A stretch of 64,000 bases of DNA, taken from NCBI GenBank assembly GCA_963971285.1, contig OZ020258.1:2790001-2854000 (forward strand), read 5' to 3'. Of the stretch, positions 33,919-46,849 are shown piece by piece; positions within the stretch are counted from its first letter, which is position 1, and each line of letters starts with the position of its first letter. A program made the position numbers and the translations under genes. The notes beneath the pieces were generated by a model, which saw nothing but the letters and a program-made list of their open reading frames with translations, did no database searches and was not told the DNA's origin. The stretch is from Astropecten irregularis. Taxonomy: Eukaryota > Echinodermata > Asteroidea > Paxillosida > Astropectinidae.

Positions 33919-35785
33919 CCACACTTTGTAATGTAGAATGTATTTTGGGGGGAATATAAATCAATTTTACAAGATACGTGGAATGGGATTCTAAAATACT
34001 CAACACTAGAAATAACATTCAGGGAAAATACAATAAAAACTTAAGCAGGGCATAACGAGGCCTTATAAAATAATATAAAGACTTAAGTTAAAAATTTAAA
34101 GGAATCATGCGCTGCCCGCTTTAAACATGTTAATAATACTAATAGTTAGTCCTACTCTTGGTGTTCTGAGTCCGTGACTTGCCTAATAAATGGGTATGTC
34201 ACTACATGTATTTGTATGTGATTGTGAACAAGGAAAAAAGACGGATAAGACAAAGGAACACGGTCAGGCCCAGGAAACATTAAAGTAAGGGCAATACCCC
34301 GCCAAGTGCTGTGCATTATCATGAATGAGCGATCAACATGGTCAAGAACGATAATGTTGAATGTAGGCATAGTCATTGCATAGGGCTACCATGGCTACAC
34401 TAACGTACTTCTTGTTACACGTCACGGACACGGTTTCATTTCAAAATTCAATGACAATGTCAATGGCAATGTGGGATCAGGGAAGTGAATGGCGGGTTAT
34501 TCAGCAATTGCACCTTTTTAGCTGACACTCGTAGGGCCAGCTGTAATTCAATTGTATCTTAAGAACTTAAAGGTTCATTCGTGGGGGAAAGACAATCCGC
34601 TGCTTAGTGTTGTTATTGTCACGTACTTTTTATGTGGTAGAGTTTACACAATGTAGGAAATTATACGTGACAATTACGACGACCAACATTTACTATGATT
34701 TAGTTAATAATTCAGTTGCCGGCCATTAAATCCAGGCATCGCAAGCATCACACTGCCATTATTTCCTGCGAAGTGAATTAATAGCCTTTATAATACTAAT
34801 TATATTCTTATTTTACGAACATTTCCTAGGGCCTACCTCAACTCACGGCTTCCGTCGGGATAGTTGACAAACCGGTTGCAGGATTATTCGCTGGTCTCCG
34901 AAATTATACGCGCGTCATGCATTGGGTGCACTTGCAAATAGTAACACGGGAACCAGTCTTACCGAAACTTACTGGAGGAAGGAATTGATACCTGAACTAT
35001 CAGTTATACAAGGTTTATGGAGAGCCAATATAGCATTTTAATTAATTAAAATCACACGACAATCTTAAGTTTTATATTCAGACTCACAGATATCTTTGAA
35101 ATTAAATCTCGAAAGCAACCGAACGATTCAGTTGTTTTAAGATATCAATTAATCATGACACATATTTATCTCCATTTTTCCTAATGAATATATTAAATTA
35201 TAGATTTCTGTAAATGATTTTTGTCTTAACAAATATTACATTGGCTCGCCATAGCATTCCGTGTCAAAGGTCACCTCAAAATCCACAGTTTGTGTGTATG
35301 GCTAGAGCTCACTCCGTTGTGCACGAATAGGGGACAACGAAGCCGTAGCTATATTGGCTCATTCGGATCGGATAGGCCATAGCAACATTACGAAGCGGAA
35401 CAAGTTGACGTTGACTGAGTGAGCATCGGGACTTGGAATCTAAGTTAGATATTTTACATGGGAATATCTCAACTTGCCGATAATGAAAAGAGATTAAGGC
35501 TTTGGTATGTATCGTACCCTTTTTTGTTGTTCTAATAATCGTTAGCTGGTAGGCCTAACTCTCAAAAGACTCAATCATAATCATCAATGACTGACTCAAC
35601 TCTACCGTCTCCGAGTCCGAGCTCCGATGCGATCCGTACCTCAGCTCACCGTCACCACGGACGCTACCACCACCACCAGTCGGTCGGAGTTCCAGTAGGA
35701 AGTACCAGCAACATGATCAAGTTGCAAAGCAATATTAGGGCCTATATATAAACTGTAGTCAGCTGAGTAGTAGTGGTAAACAGGT

Positions 35786-36592
35786 CAACTCGCCTCCTAG
35801 CCGACTCGCCTCTTACCGTCTCGCCTCCTGGCCGACTCGTCCCCCCAGCCGACTCGCCCCTTGATCAACTTGCCCCTGACCGACTTTTGTGTTTTTGTCC
35901 TTAGGACGATGTTTTTGAGTTTTTGTGACTCTTTGAGATATAATAACTATTTTTTGTTAAATTATCAAATGATGTTTTTTTCTTTACTTCTTTTGTTATC
36001 ATTTTGTTTTGAAATGTCTTGCTTTAACTTTAAGTTTTAGGCCTAATAACTATTTTTTGTTAAATTATCAAATGATGACTGTTTTTTCTTTACTTCTTTT
36101 GTTATCGTTTTGTTTTGAAATGTCTTGCTTTAACTTTAAGTTTTTGTTGAATTTTTTTTGTAGACTTTTTTTTATTAATATGATGATATGTTTTGTTCTA
36201 TGGTTTGTTTTAAAGTGTTGTTGTTGACTTTTTTTTCTTGTTTTTAAGTTGCATTTTTGAATTTTTGATGTTTTTGGTTCTGCGAATGAAATATTAAATT
36301 GCTTGAACTGCAATCGAACCAGGAGTTTGTGTGTTGACTTTTGTGAATTGTTTGTACTAAATTATCAAATGTTCGACATACACATTTGTAGGCCCTATAA
36401 AAGAGTCAGAAGCATTTGGGTATTAATTATGATGCATAAAATTGCATAATTATCTTCACATTTTGCATATCATTTCTGAATAAATTAGGGGGCGAGTTGG
36501 CCAGGGGGCAAGTCGGTCAGGGGGCGAGTCAGCCAGGGGGCGAGTTGGGGAGGAGGCGAGTTGGTAAGGGGCGAGTCGGTAAGGGGCGAGTA
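35786..36592. mobile_element. element whose inverted ends are 16-bp tandem arrays (ACTCGCC type)
   Basis: The left end (35786-35886) is about six head-to-tail units of roughly 16 bp, such as CCGACTCGCCTCTTAC. The right end (36487-36592) is about seven units of the inverse, such as GGCGAGTTGGCCAGGG. About 600 bp of AT-rich DNA between them contains a 113-bp tandem duplication (about 35936-36150). No transposase. The 63 kb element has the same construction. The rest of the divergent spacer 33919-36747 shows no gene. Confidence 0.65.
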
Positions 36593-36747
36593 ATCCTAGT
36601 AGTAGGCCTACTAGTACTAGGCCCTGTACAACAATTACTTTAATAGCATTATCTTTGTAGAGAAAGACCTATCTAAAATTTATAACCAACAGTGTTGAAA
36701 CTTTTGTCTGTCAAATCTTCACTGCACTGAAAACAGATCTGACCACG

Positions 36748-39700
36748 ATGGCTGAGGTACTTGAGAGGAGGCAGGCCATACTTGGTGCCTTCTTCAAGGA
36801 ATATGACACTGACTGCACAGGGGAGCTGACTGTCTGCCAACTACAGTCCATGCACGCCAACTTACGACAGGGAGGTGTGAGTCTTGGACAGGTAAGGAGA
36901 TTTGAAACAAAGCCATCATTATTAAGTAGGCAGTGTATATTTTGCTGGACTGGAATTCTTACTGCAAATGCTATTTTGCCATTCCCTTACTCTGAATGCC
37001 CAATTTTCAGTATTTGAAGGTACCTCCGGAAAAATAACATTTAGAGACTGAAAGCCGATTGTCGACGGATCGAGCATTGGCCAATCAGAAGAATGACGGT
37101 GGCCGGCAAAAATCACTTCCTATCGATGGAGAGCCAAATGTGCTTTGCATGACAATCTTAGAAGTATTTAGAGATATCTTTTGCAAAACATTTTTCAAAA
37201 GAAACAGTCATTGAAATTAAACAGTCATTGAAATGAGTGTTAAACCATCGGATCTTCTCAGAACTAAACACACTTATAGCTAAGAGATTACATGGTGTCT
37301 CAGCTCCGTAGACCTACCTTATTTACTTTCAACATGCATAGCTTTAAAGTCTTATGAAATGGAGAGTGAACAAAGAAAAATTGACTGAAGCAGGATTCGA
37401 ACCTGAGACCTTCGGAACCGCTCTAAAGGTTGTTTGTTCGAATCCCGCTCCATTCAATTTGTTTTTATCACCCTTCAATAATCACATATCATGTAGAGTT
37501 TTTTCTCAGCCTGCCTTTAAAGGTAATATCATACTTTGGTTTTTGTCAAAGAAGTACAGATTCATTGGCAAAAATATCAAGGACGATACAGTAAAAGTCA
37601 TCTGTGAAAATTTCAGTCCCATACGGAGCCCACTTTTTAAGAAAACAGTGAAAAAAAGCCATAGTATTTCTTAAGTCTTTTCTCTTTTATTTTTGATCTT
37701 TTAAAAGATCAAAAAGAATTTTGGTCGTTGTTTTACTAATTTCTGGATAAATACACCATTTAAGGCGGAACAATTTTAACTGTATGTTTCTACCACCACC
37801 ATCTTCATACCCTGTAAGTTATACGTAAATCTGTGAACATTTCTGTTTTGGTGTCTTACCAAAGTATGATACTACCTTCAATAATGTTCTTTGTACATCA
37901 GGTGCAAGCTGCCATGGGTTACTGCTGTCTGACAGACGACGCATGCGAGCCCAGCGAGCTGTTTGCCACTCTCCAGGAGTTGGACCGCCGGTACTTCCTG
38001 CTGCAGGACTTCCGCTGGGAGTTTGCCCTGCTGGACAGGACCCAACAGGATTTAATCACAGAAGACCAGGCTAGGTCGGTCCATCGTCATTAAAACTTCT
38101 CATCTTTTAGTCAGTAGTCTCCCTATTTTTCATTCTCATCATTTGCCTCGTCTCCTGGCATCTTTCGAGAGGAAGTGAGTTTGACATGTGTGAAGTTGCT
38201 AACATTGGCTTTGAATTTAATAGGCCATTATATCAGTGATCCCCTTGGCCTTCTGACAGGCAAAATTCCTCAGTCTGCCAAAGTTCAACTGTAAAAACAC
38301 TTTGACACCCTTGAGCATTATTAAGCTCCATGAAGCTGGGCAGCAGTGATATGATTTCAGCGGATTTACGATGGATCCAAGACCAAATGCCTGGGCAAGA
38401 GTTTTGTATGCAAGGTGGCCATTAAGAAGGCTAAAAATCAAAGCTATCAGAGGTAATAGCAACAGAATCATAAGATTCAGGGCAGCAAAAAATAGGAAAT
38501 TCATCCTAAAAACTGTCTAGATCGTAGTTTGAAGGAAAACATGCTCCAGATATGGAGTTTCAAAGGGGAGTAGAACATAGTGAAGAAAAGAACTCTGTTG
38601 GAATGTAGTGAATAATATACATTCCATCGTGTTTATGGCCCTCTGCTTACTTGCCTCAATCAGGTTCCTGTTTGAATCCGTCCACGGCCAGCTCTTCTCC
38701 AAGCGTCACTGGGAGCAATTCCTCAAGAGCAGACCGGTTCCCGGCAGCGGGGTCAGCTTTGCCGAGATTGAGGTCGACCTCTGCAACATTCCGAGCAAAG
38801 AGGACATGGAGTACGAAGAGATTGAGGAACAGCGACAGAAAGAAGGTATTGTCCCGTGTCTCTACTCTCTAAGAAATCTTGTAGCAAATTTGTAGTTTCT
38901 AAAACTTGAAGCAGTTTTATTTGATTCATAGGAATAAACACAATGTCATCCAAAACAAGAAATGGAATTGACATCATGTTTATAACAATGATCTAATATA
39001 TTCCCTGCTGGTCTAGTTCAAGGCCAGTTGAAGCTGTAGTCAATCTATAGTACTTATGATAAGGATGTTGCCCACTGTTAGGGATTATACATTCTCTGCC
39101 GTTTTAGCCACTACAAGCTGACGGCTTCCATTATTAGTTCTCTCTTATCTTCCAATGTTGCCCTTGTTCTAATGGATGTATCTGTTCCAGCTTCAATGGC
39201 ATCTCACCTCTACAACGCTCTCACATTTTCTTTTTTTCTGTGTCCAGTTTGTCTCCTAACTTGTCATGAGTCATCATAGCTAGATCGCTGGCTTTATATC
39301 CCATGCATTCCAGCTTTATAGCTGCTTTCTCCAAAATGTCATCCTCCCTTTGTATGTTCTTGCCAGATATTGTTTCTTGGTCCGCCTTTTCATCTTGTCT
39401 GTCTAAACAGTGATCTTAACCCTGTACCCTCTCTTTATCTTGATAACAGCTAAAGCCAGACATGCAGAGGAGAAACGGCAGGCCGAGGAGCAGGCCCGGA
39501 TACAGCGGCTGACCAAGATGGAGGCCAAGAGGCAGAGCAAAGCAGACGAGGAGAAGAAGAAGAAAGCCACAGCGGCCAAGAAAGAGGAGGAGATGAAGAA
39601 AGAGAGGGAGGAGGAACAACGTAGGAAACATGAGGAAGGTACGAAAATTGCATTTCACAATGCCGTTTTCACTCTATGAATGTTCTTTGTTCATCCAAAA

Positions 39701-42700
39701 ATCTTACTCGTTTGTGGTTTATTTGACCATAACAAAATATGCCTTAGGCCTTTACCTTTTTGTGGGACACCTGATGGTCTGTTTCTCAGATTTCCAGCAA
39801 TGCTCAAATTTCTTGTATCTTAATTGATGCTTGGAACATTCATAATTAGAATATCTGACTAGGACCTGAAAGACACAAAGACACTACCAACAGACAAAAA
39901 TAGCTAAGATGGTAGAGCTCCGGTGCAGTGTCCTTGAAGATGCAGCTTCCATCTGGTCGTACTTCTGTCGTTTTTTTTCGTTCTCCCCAAAGTGAGTTTA
40001 ATTCATCCAATCTCAACTGCCTTCACTCAAAGTTTGTTTCTGTTGTGAAAACAAATGTTTTGTTTTAAGGAGTTAAGCAACTCTAACACAGTCGTTGATA
40101 TCTCCAGAAAAAAATCCCTTCAATCCTACAAAACCAACCAACACCCTGGTATGGACTCAAGGGATTTTCTAGGATTCACGAGAGTTAGGGTATGCTTTGC
40201 TTTTTAAGCTTAGACTGCCTCAACGTAACATACTTCATTGATCAGGATCCTACAACTAACATCAAATTAAAACAGCCTTAAGTATGGAATTGTCTTGGAA
40301 AACAAAATCTTTGTCACAGCCCAAGGAAAGAAAGAAGCAGAGGACAGAGAGAGGGAAGAAGAGGAGAGGCGAAGAAAGCTACGACTGGAGGAGGAGCTGG
40401 AACGGGAGCGACAGAGGGAGCTGGAGATCATCGAGGTACAGCAGGCCCTGGAGGCCCAGAAGGAAGTGGAGAGGAAGGCCAAGGAACTGGAAGAGCAAGA
40501 GCGGAAGGAGCGAGAGCTGGCTAAGAATGCCGAAGAGGAAGCTGAGGTGAGCGCCAAAAGACTTCTTCGGTCAGGAATATACAAGAAAATGAAAACTTCA
40601 AACAAGTTTTGCAAACTGCAACTGCTGCAAACTGCTCAGCAACCACAATATCTACCTGAAAAATATGACTTAGAGTGAGGAGGGCCTGGCGTTACGATCC
40701 TAGTATGATCTCTCTCAAAGTTTAAATCTTCCTCAATTTAGCCTTTGAGAAAGAACTAGGATTGAAATGTCAGGCCCTCCTAACGATAAGCAAAATGAAA
40801 ACTTGACTAGATGTGCAATGATTCCTTTGGCTTTGTTGACCACAGATTGCAGCGGCTAAGGAGAAGGAGGCAGAGGAAGAACTGAAGCGAGCCAAGGAAG
40901 CCTTGAAGAATGCAACCGATGCAGCAGCCAAGAAGGCAGCTGAAGAGGCTGAAAAAGCTGCCAAAGAAAAAGCCAAACGTAAGACACTATTATCGCGTCA
41001 TCAAGAATGAGGGTGCCATATTCAAAACCCTAACCTTCCCTTGGGCTTCTCAGTAGGGCACCTTTCTTAATCTACCACAATCCTTACCTTACACTACCAG
41101 ATCTGTATCTGGTCTGAGCTGTCCCCAAAATGCCTTCCTCAGGTTTCCCACATTTCAGTTCCCAAGGTGAGACATCCTCAACTTTGCCTCATCTTAAAGT
41201 GTGTTTTAAGATTAGAGATGATGATTTGTTGATTGCAGGTGAGCGCAACGATCGCATCCGCAAGGACCTCAAGGTGGCCATCAAGCAGAAAGACCGCAAA
41301 CTCCTCAACAAGTCGGTCACTGAGTTCAAGAAGGCTAAGCTGGCCGACACGGACGGAGACTTACACAAGGCAGAGAGGATACTGACGCAGTTTCAAGCTA
41401 AGGATGGTAAGAATTCTCTTTTGGCCTCATGGCAAGCCTGAAATTAAATGGAGGCCAGGGGGCCATGGCCTTCTTTGCCCTGGTTCTTGGCCATGGTGCC
41501 CCTTAGACATTATGATTTTCCAATGGAAGTGGCCCTTGCAATGGAAAAGTGGCCTTGCCCCTTTCAGAACTTAATTCCAGGCCTGTCATGGGTGCTTGAA
41601 ATTCACTTCCATGCCATTTTCTTGCCCTTGACTGTCAATCTACAATCAGCATAATTTGAAAAACAAGACTGTCCATTCATTCATACCTCATACAAACCCC
41701 AGATGTTTTCTTGATCCTCATTGTGTAGTTATGCAGTCTTTATCGTCTTCTGTCTGGTAGCTACATGTACCTTCCTTGGTTAGACATGGCTTTGCTGCAG
41801 CCCTCTGCATTTTTCTTTTTATCTGATCAGTCTAATAAAGTTGGCTGTAACACCATGTTCATCCCTTCTTTGAGAGTATTATGTGATTGCGAAGAGAATC
41901 AGATGCTTGACATTTTGAACTCTGACAGTATTAGGAGGCTGCTGAATTTCAATCGAGGTGTAGCTTTATTTCAGTACCATGCAGGTCCAGTGAAGCATGA
42001 CAAAGAGGGATTCTGGGTGTAGGTGTGTAGTATCAACTTGGAGTTGTTATTTGAGGTTCACAGTGCGACTTTTGTCCTTATCTCCTAGATCTCTTGAAAG
42101 CCATGGAGAATCGCAACCTGGAGGAGCTGGAGAAGGCCATCAACTTCGTCAAGAAGAACTCAATGGAGGCCCACATGCCCCAGGAGATGGTGCGGGCCAA
42201 CAAGCTGCTCCTGAGTCTCAAACGCCTCAAGCGCCTCAAGGATGAGATCCTGAACCTGAAGCAGAGCACGGTGGCCGAGATCCGAAGCTACAACAAGCCA
42301 CCCCGGGCCGTCCACATGGTCATGACTGGCACTTATTTGTTGTTAGGCAACAAGGAGAAGGCGCTGAAGGTAGCTGCTTAAATCTATCCTGAGCTGCTTA
42401 AATCTATCCTGAGATCGGGGAAAGAGAGAGAGACTGAGAGAGATCAGCAGTCTCTGAAAGATGCTAGATTGGGGACTTGGAGAGTTGTCACTGTTTCATA
42501 AGTAATTCATGAGTAATTCAGTTTAAAACAGCATCTAGCTTCTTGTTGATGGAGAATCATTCATCTTGCAGCAGAGTTTTGATTGCACCCATTTTGCGTG
42601 GCACTTACGGTACTTCTCTCGTGTGTAAAAATGAAAATGGATGAAAAACATACCAAAACCAGCAAAAAAGCTGGTTTTGGTATGTTTTTCATCCATTTTC

Positions 42701-44391
42701 ATTTTTTTTATTAAAATTTGTATCGACTCGCATTTGATGGTCAAAAGGGTGGGGGGGGGGGATTTATCAGGGCCGCGGGGCATAAATGTATAACAGTGGA
42801 ATTAGCCTTTTTGAGGCCTATAAGCACAATGTGATATTCATCTTACGTCTTTCTGAAACATTGTCATCCTCTAATCATTTTGCACAGTACACTGAATCAG
42901 ATTGTTTGGGTCAATCGTCGCAAATAAAATTATGAGGCCAAATCTGCTGCGCCATTCATCAGCGCCTAATAGCGCTGCGCACTTGCGCTAAAAATACCAC
43001 TCCGAACCTCAGACAAACATTGCAACTGGCCATGCAAACGTGTGGTGAGATGGAGATGTGTGTGGGCGTGCATGCATGGTGTGACGTCATTAGTGCGGAA
43101 CGCTATTATACCTTCAGTGACGACTCTGAGGCCCCGATCAGCAGCTCTGATTAATGCATATCATTAACATAATCCTAGTTCATTCATTGAGAGTGGTGGA
43201 GTGTGTAATGATAATAGTGGTATGCTAATCACATTATAAATACTCATATGCCGTGACGATCAAGGATTGATTTTCCTTGTATTACTGAACGACAAGTGTA
43301 CATTCTCCGATCTTGACCTATCATGTTATGCCGTCGTGGCTTCAAAGTCTGCAAAGGAAGGTTGGGTTCAAATACAAAATGGCTTCAAACTGCACGCATG
43401 GTTATCACAAAGCTCAAGCCTGAAAAGGCCATGGCCTTCGTTGCTCTGGTTCTTGGCCTTGGTGCCCCTTCAAATGTTTCCATAGACATTATGATTTTCC
43501 AATGGAAGTGCCCCTTGCTATGGAAAATGGGCCTTGCCCTCACCAAACCTTATTTCCAGCCCTGAAAGCTTCAAGACTCATGCTGCTTAATCTGATTGTT
43601 CCCTGACAGGATTGGAAAGCGATGCAAGCGCTGGTCGGCAAGACGGGCAAGGAGGGACTGAAAAGACGTGTCCTGGAGAGCAACCCCACTAAGATTCCCG
43701 TGGCAACGGCCAAACGAGCCAAGGAGCTCCTGAAGGAGTTTGACCTGGAGCAAGTCCGAGACGTGAGCGCCGGTGCGGCAGTCTTCTACGCTTGGGTAAG
43801 TCAAAGATATAGGATCAGTAATTAAGAGATTAAGGCTAGTGTGTTGTCAATTTTACATTGATGCCCCTACGATATTCCTTAATTATGGGCGTTTAAGGAA
43901 CAGAGGCTCAGGCTCCATTTCGAAATTAAAAGAGAAAAGACTTAAGAAATACTGTGGCCGATTTTCACTGTTTTCTCAAAAATTTGGCATCGTATGGGAC
44001 TGGGAATTCCACAGATGACTGTTACTGTATCTCCCTTGATAATTTTGCCCATGAATCTGTATTTCTCTGACAAAAACCAAAGTATGATATTGCCTTTAAG
44101 ATATAATGAGAAATTAATCATTCTGGGAATTTGCGCTACAAATTTTGTACACAAAATCTCATAGTCTCTCTATCTGTGCGCGAGTCGCAACCATGGAAGT
44201 GCCATTTTGAAATTTTACCAAGTATCTGTTTTTTCTTGTGTGTTTGTACGCAGGCCTCGGCCACCATTGATGAAATAGAAGACATCATCAAGCAGAAGGA
44301 AGAGGGAATCGAACCCACGACCAGCCACACTGGAGGACCCAGGAAACTCAAACATGAACTGCAGTCTGGAACACTCACCATCACTATATGA
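36748..44391 (+). CDS. EF-hand-like / coiled-coil / dynein-stalk-MTBD-like protein
   Basis: Ten exons: 36748-36891, 37902-38074, 38664-38845, 39450-39638, 40320-40546, 40846-40978, 41239-41406, 42089-42369, 43610-43795, 44254-44391; all phases agree; 606 aa. Residues 1-140 look like paired EF-hand helices (FFKEYDTDCTGELTVCQL resembles one loop; Ca2+ ligands are incomplete). About 165-360 is a long Lys/Glu/Ala-rich helix, coiled coil or single alpha-helix. About 360-450 holds two similar helical-pair repeats. From about 455 a helix leads into AEIRSYNKPPRAVHMVM (PP at 476-477), DWKAMQALVG (from 500), IP, and VSAGAAVFYAWASATIDEI, which matches the order of motifs in dynein heavy chain stalk and microtubule-binding domain. 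No AAA ATPase module is present. I infer a microtubule or ciliary binding protein. The name is unknown to me. Confidence 0.85.
37355..37488. mobile_element. palindromic SINE chimera
   Basis: GTGAACAAAGAAAAATTGAC at the left and its diverged inverse at the right, each with a B-box-like TTCGAA(C/T)CC(T/C). Same head-to-head structure as at 30045. Intron 1 of the EF-hand/stalk gene. Confidence 0.6.
37519..37881 (-). mobile_element. TTAA-flanked MITE abutting an exon
   Basis: Full-length inverted copy; the right end CCAAAGTATGATACTACCTT stops about 20 bp before exon 2 of the EF-hand/stalk gene (37902). The element therefore lies in the branch-point region of that intron. Confidence 0.85.
42627..42706. 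other. perfect 37-bp inverted repeat with 6-nt loop
   Basis: Arms 42627-42663 and 42670-42706 are exact reverse complements across all 37 positions, with AAAAAA between them. The arm contains AAACATACCAAAACCAGC. On either strand a transcript would fold into an 80-nt hairpin without a mismatch. It lies in intron 8 of the EF-hand/stalk gene. It could be a short hairpin RNA source, a tiny fold-back element or a cloning/assembly palindrome. Confidence 0.85.
42967..43108. mobile_element. AATAGCGC MITE copy, reverse orientation
   Basis: Ends TAATAGCGCTGCGCACTTGC and CATTAGTGCGGAACGCTATT; interior shared with the 22003 copy (CAGACAAACATTGCAAC). Confidence 0.75.
43924..44100 (+). mobile_element. TTAA-flanked MITE, right half
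   Basis: Starts at the AAAAGAGAAAAGACTTAAGA landmark and runs to the right end (CCAAAGTATGATATTGCCTT). Intron 9 of the EF-hand/stalk gene. Confidence 0.7.
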
Positions 44392-44420
44392 CTGCAGCTG
44401 ACTAAATACAAACTGGGCAA

Positions 44421-44580
44421 GAATTCCACTAACGACCATCACTTGTGCACAACTCTATGGAACCAGCAGAGGGCGTTTTGAGCTAAAATGGCAGTCAAAA
44501 ACTCCAGTGAAACTAACTTTTGAGATATGCTACCCCAGTGTTACACTGAGAGATTGAAGTTCATCATACCTTGTATCCAG
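44421..44580. mobile_element. partial copy of the AATTCCACTGACGG MITE
   Basis: AAGAATTCCACTAACGACCA, then TTGTGCACAA and AGAGGGCGTTTTGAG match the right half of the 33669-33918 element read on the other strand. It begins 30 bp after the EF-hand/stalk stop codon, so it probably lies in the 3' UTR. Confidence 0.65.
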
Positions 44581-45054
44581 TAAGGTAGGGAATCTTTCTA
44601 TTGCGACCCATTTTCCGGCATGTACCGGAAAACAGATTAATTTTAGGCAATAGAAAATGACGTTCACCGTCATTATCCGGATAATTCAGTGAAAATTTTA
44701 GCGGGTATTTATCCTTGTTTGGGAAGGATAATGGCAAAGAAACTTTCCGGAGCGGAACGGCAATAGATAACGACATCGTTCCAGCTGACTGCACATACCG
44801 GAGAGAACCGGAAGTGCCTGTACGCCTCTTCACGTCCCTAGCATGTGACCCAATGCATGACCTTTAGCCCGCAAACTACTTTAAGTTGTGCTGATCAATG
44901 AAGTGTTATCCGGAAAGCTGAGCGGAGCGTTCGCCACATTTCTCTGCACCATTGGCATCAGAGTTGTCTTTATTGCATCTGCGCAGAAAGTTCTAGTGGT
45001 TTGAAACGCCGATGAGCCACATCATGCCCAGTCAAGACAAAAATCATCCAACCA

Positions 45055-45300
45055 GGGGTCAATTTCATAGAGCTGCTTAGCATCAGAATTTGCTTAAGCA
45101 ACAAAAACCTTGGGAAATAAAATCAGCGTGCCAGCCAAAACTACTAATGAATGTTATGCTCAGCAAACAATGGCCGAATACAAGTCAAAAGCAGTAAATA
45201 TCACATGGAAATTTGGTTGGTAATTCTGTTTGATCACGGAAGACTTTTTATGCTTAAGCAACTGTGCTTACAGTATAAGCAGCTCTATGAAACTGCTCCA
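45055..45300. mobile_element. GGGGTCAATTTCATAGAG MITE
   Basis: Left end GGGGTCAATTTCATAGAGCT, right end AGCAGCTCTATGAAACTGCTCC, with a TTAGC/GCTTAAG interior. An uninterrupted relative of 24991-25599. Confidence 0.75.
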
Positions 45301-45913
45301 AGGGAAGTATCATTTTAACAGCATTTTGTCGGCTGCATGTCTGAGAAAAAATCTCTTTTGTACATTTTAATGAAGATACTTATTGCAAAATGTTATAAAT
45401 TCAAATCGATTTCAATATACTGTAGTTTTAAAATGGCAAGAATGTAATATATTATTGTGATTTTTTATATATATTTTGGGTATAAGTTAATGCTGTGTAT
45501 ATATCTAAAGATATTGGAGATATAGTAAATTCCGTCCTTCATTTGAACTATTGAACTAAAAGAGTTTATGCGTCTTGGTGATTCTTATTTCCAAAGTCAA
45601 AATCTACTTTTGGAGGGGACCTTGATTGTCAATACTATAAAATACCATCATCCTAGGTCATCAAAAGGGCACAAATAGCTCAATGAAGATTTTGTCATGC
45701 CCCATCCAGCCCTCAATACTTATGACTCCAAGGGAGTTTTTCTCCTTTATCAACGCCTGGCACATTTCAAGGTTTGTCATTGTGTCATCTCAGTCGCCTT
45801 AGACCCCATAAAAATGTCAGCTAAATTTATGGTCTTCAATGCTACACAAATAAACATATAAAGCTATATAGGCCTATCAACATCACTCATGAATGTACTC
45901 TCTGCTTCATCAA

Positions 45914-46387
45914 AGGTGTTATCATATATACTTTGGTATATACATGTACCTAAACAGAAATCTTCACAGATATACCTTTAACCTACAGGGTTTTAAAGAT
46001 GGTGATGGTAGAAACAGAGAGTAACTGTACAACTAATGACCCAAAACAATTTATGATATTTTAAAGATCAAAAGTAACGGTGAAAAGATTAATTTTTTTA
46101 AATACTGTGGGCGGTTTTCACTGTTTTCCACTTAAAGAACAACATTAGTGGTGACATAATGAAATATAAGATTGTGTGACTTGCAAAGACAGTTCATGTT
46201 TGTTTGGTAATTGCTTTTAAAGGTAATATCATACTTTGGTTTTTGTCAAAGAAATGCAGATTCATTGGCAAAAACATCAAGGAAGGTACAATAATAGTAA
46301 TTAATCTGTGAAAATTCCAGTTAAGTTATATGTAAATCTGTGAAGATTTCTCATTCGGTATGCTACCAAAGTATGATACTACATTTA
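45914..46387. mobile_element. two broken TTAA MITE copies
   Basis: 45914-46135 is a left half (AAAGGTGTTATCATATATAC). 46217-46387 is a reverse copy with most of the middle deleted but both ends readable (AAAGGTAATATCATACTTTG and CCAAAGTATGATACTACATT). Confidence 0.7.
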
Positions 46388-46849
46388 ATGGCAAATGGTG
46401 AATTACTAATCAGCATAATTTGATATCCTGTACAGTTCCATGATAGAATATTATATATTCATCCATTCGTCTTTTCACCACTTCAAGTTAAGTATCATGA
46501 CTCATTTTCCTACATGATGTAATTGGCAGATAAGGTTATGTGTTTGTCGGAAAGGAACTTATGACTAGTCGATATGTCTTGTTCGTGTCAACTTCTGCAT
46601 CGTATCACCAATTTTTTCATCTGAGACTGATCTTTCGTGTGCAAACTGCGTGACCTGTCGATCACCAGAGTATGGGTCATAATCTCTGAAATGTCACTGT
46701 TGTGAAGACGATTGAGCTATAGGTCTTGCTCATCATGACGGTTAAACCTGGGACGTTTCAAGTGATGTGGACGGGATAAGTCTTCGGATTCTTATAAGTT
46801 CAGGATCATAAACAGGCAAACTATAGGATCAACGTTCCACCTTGGAATC

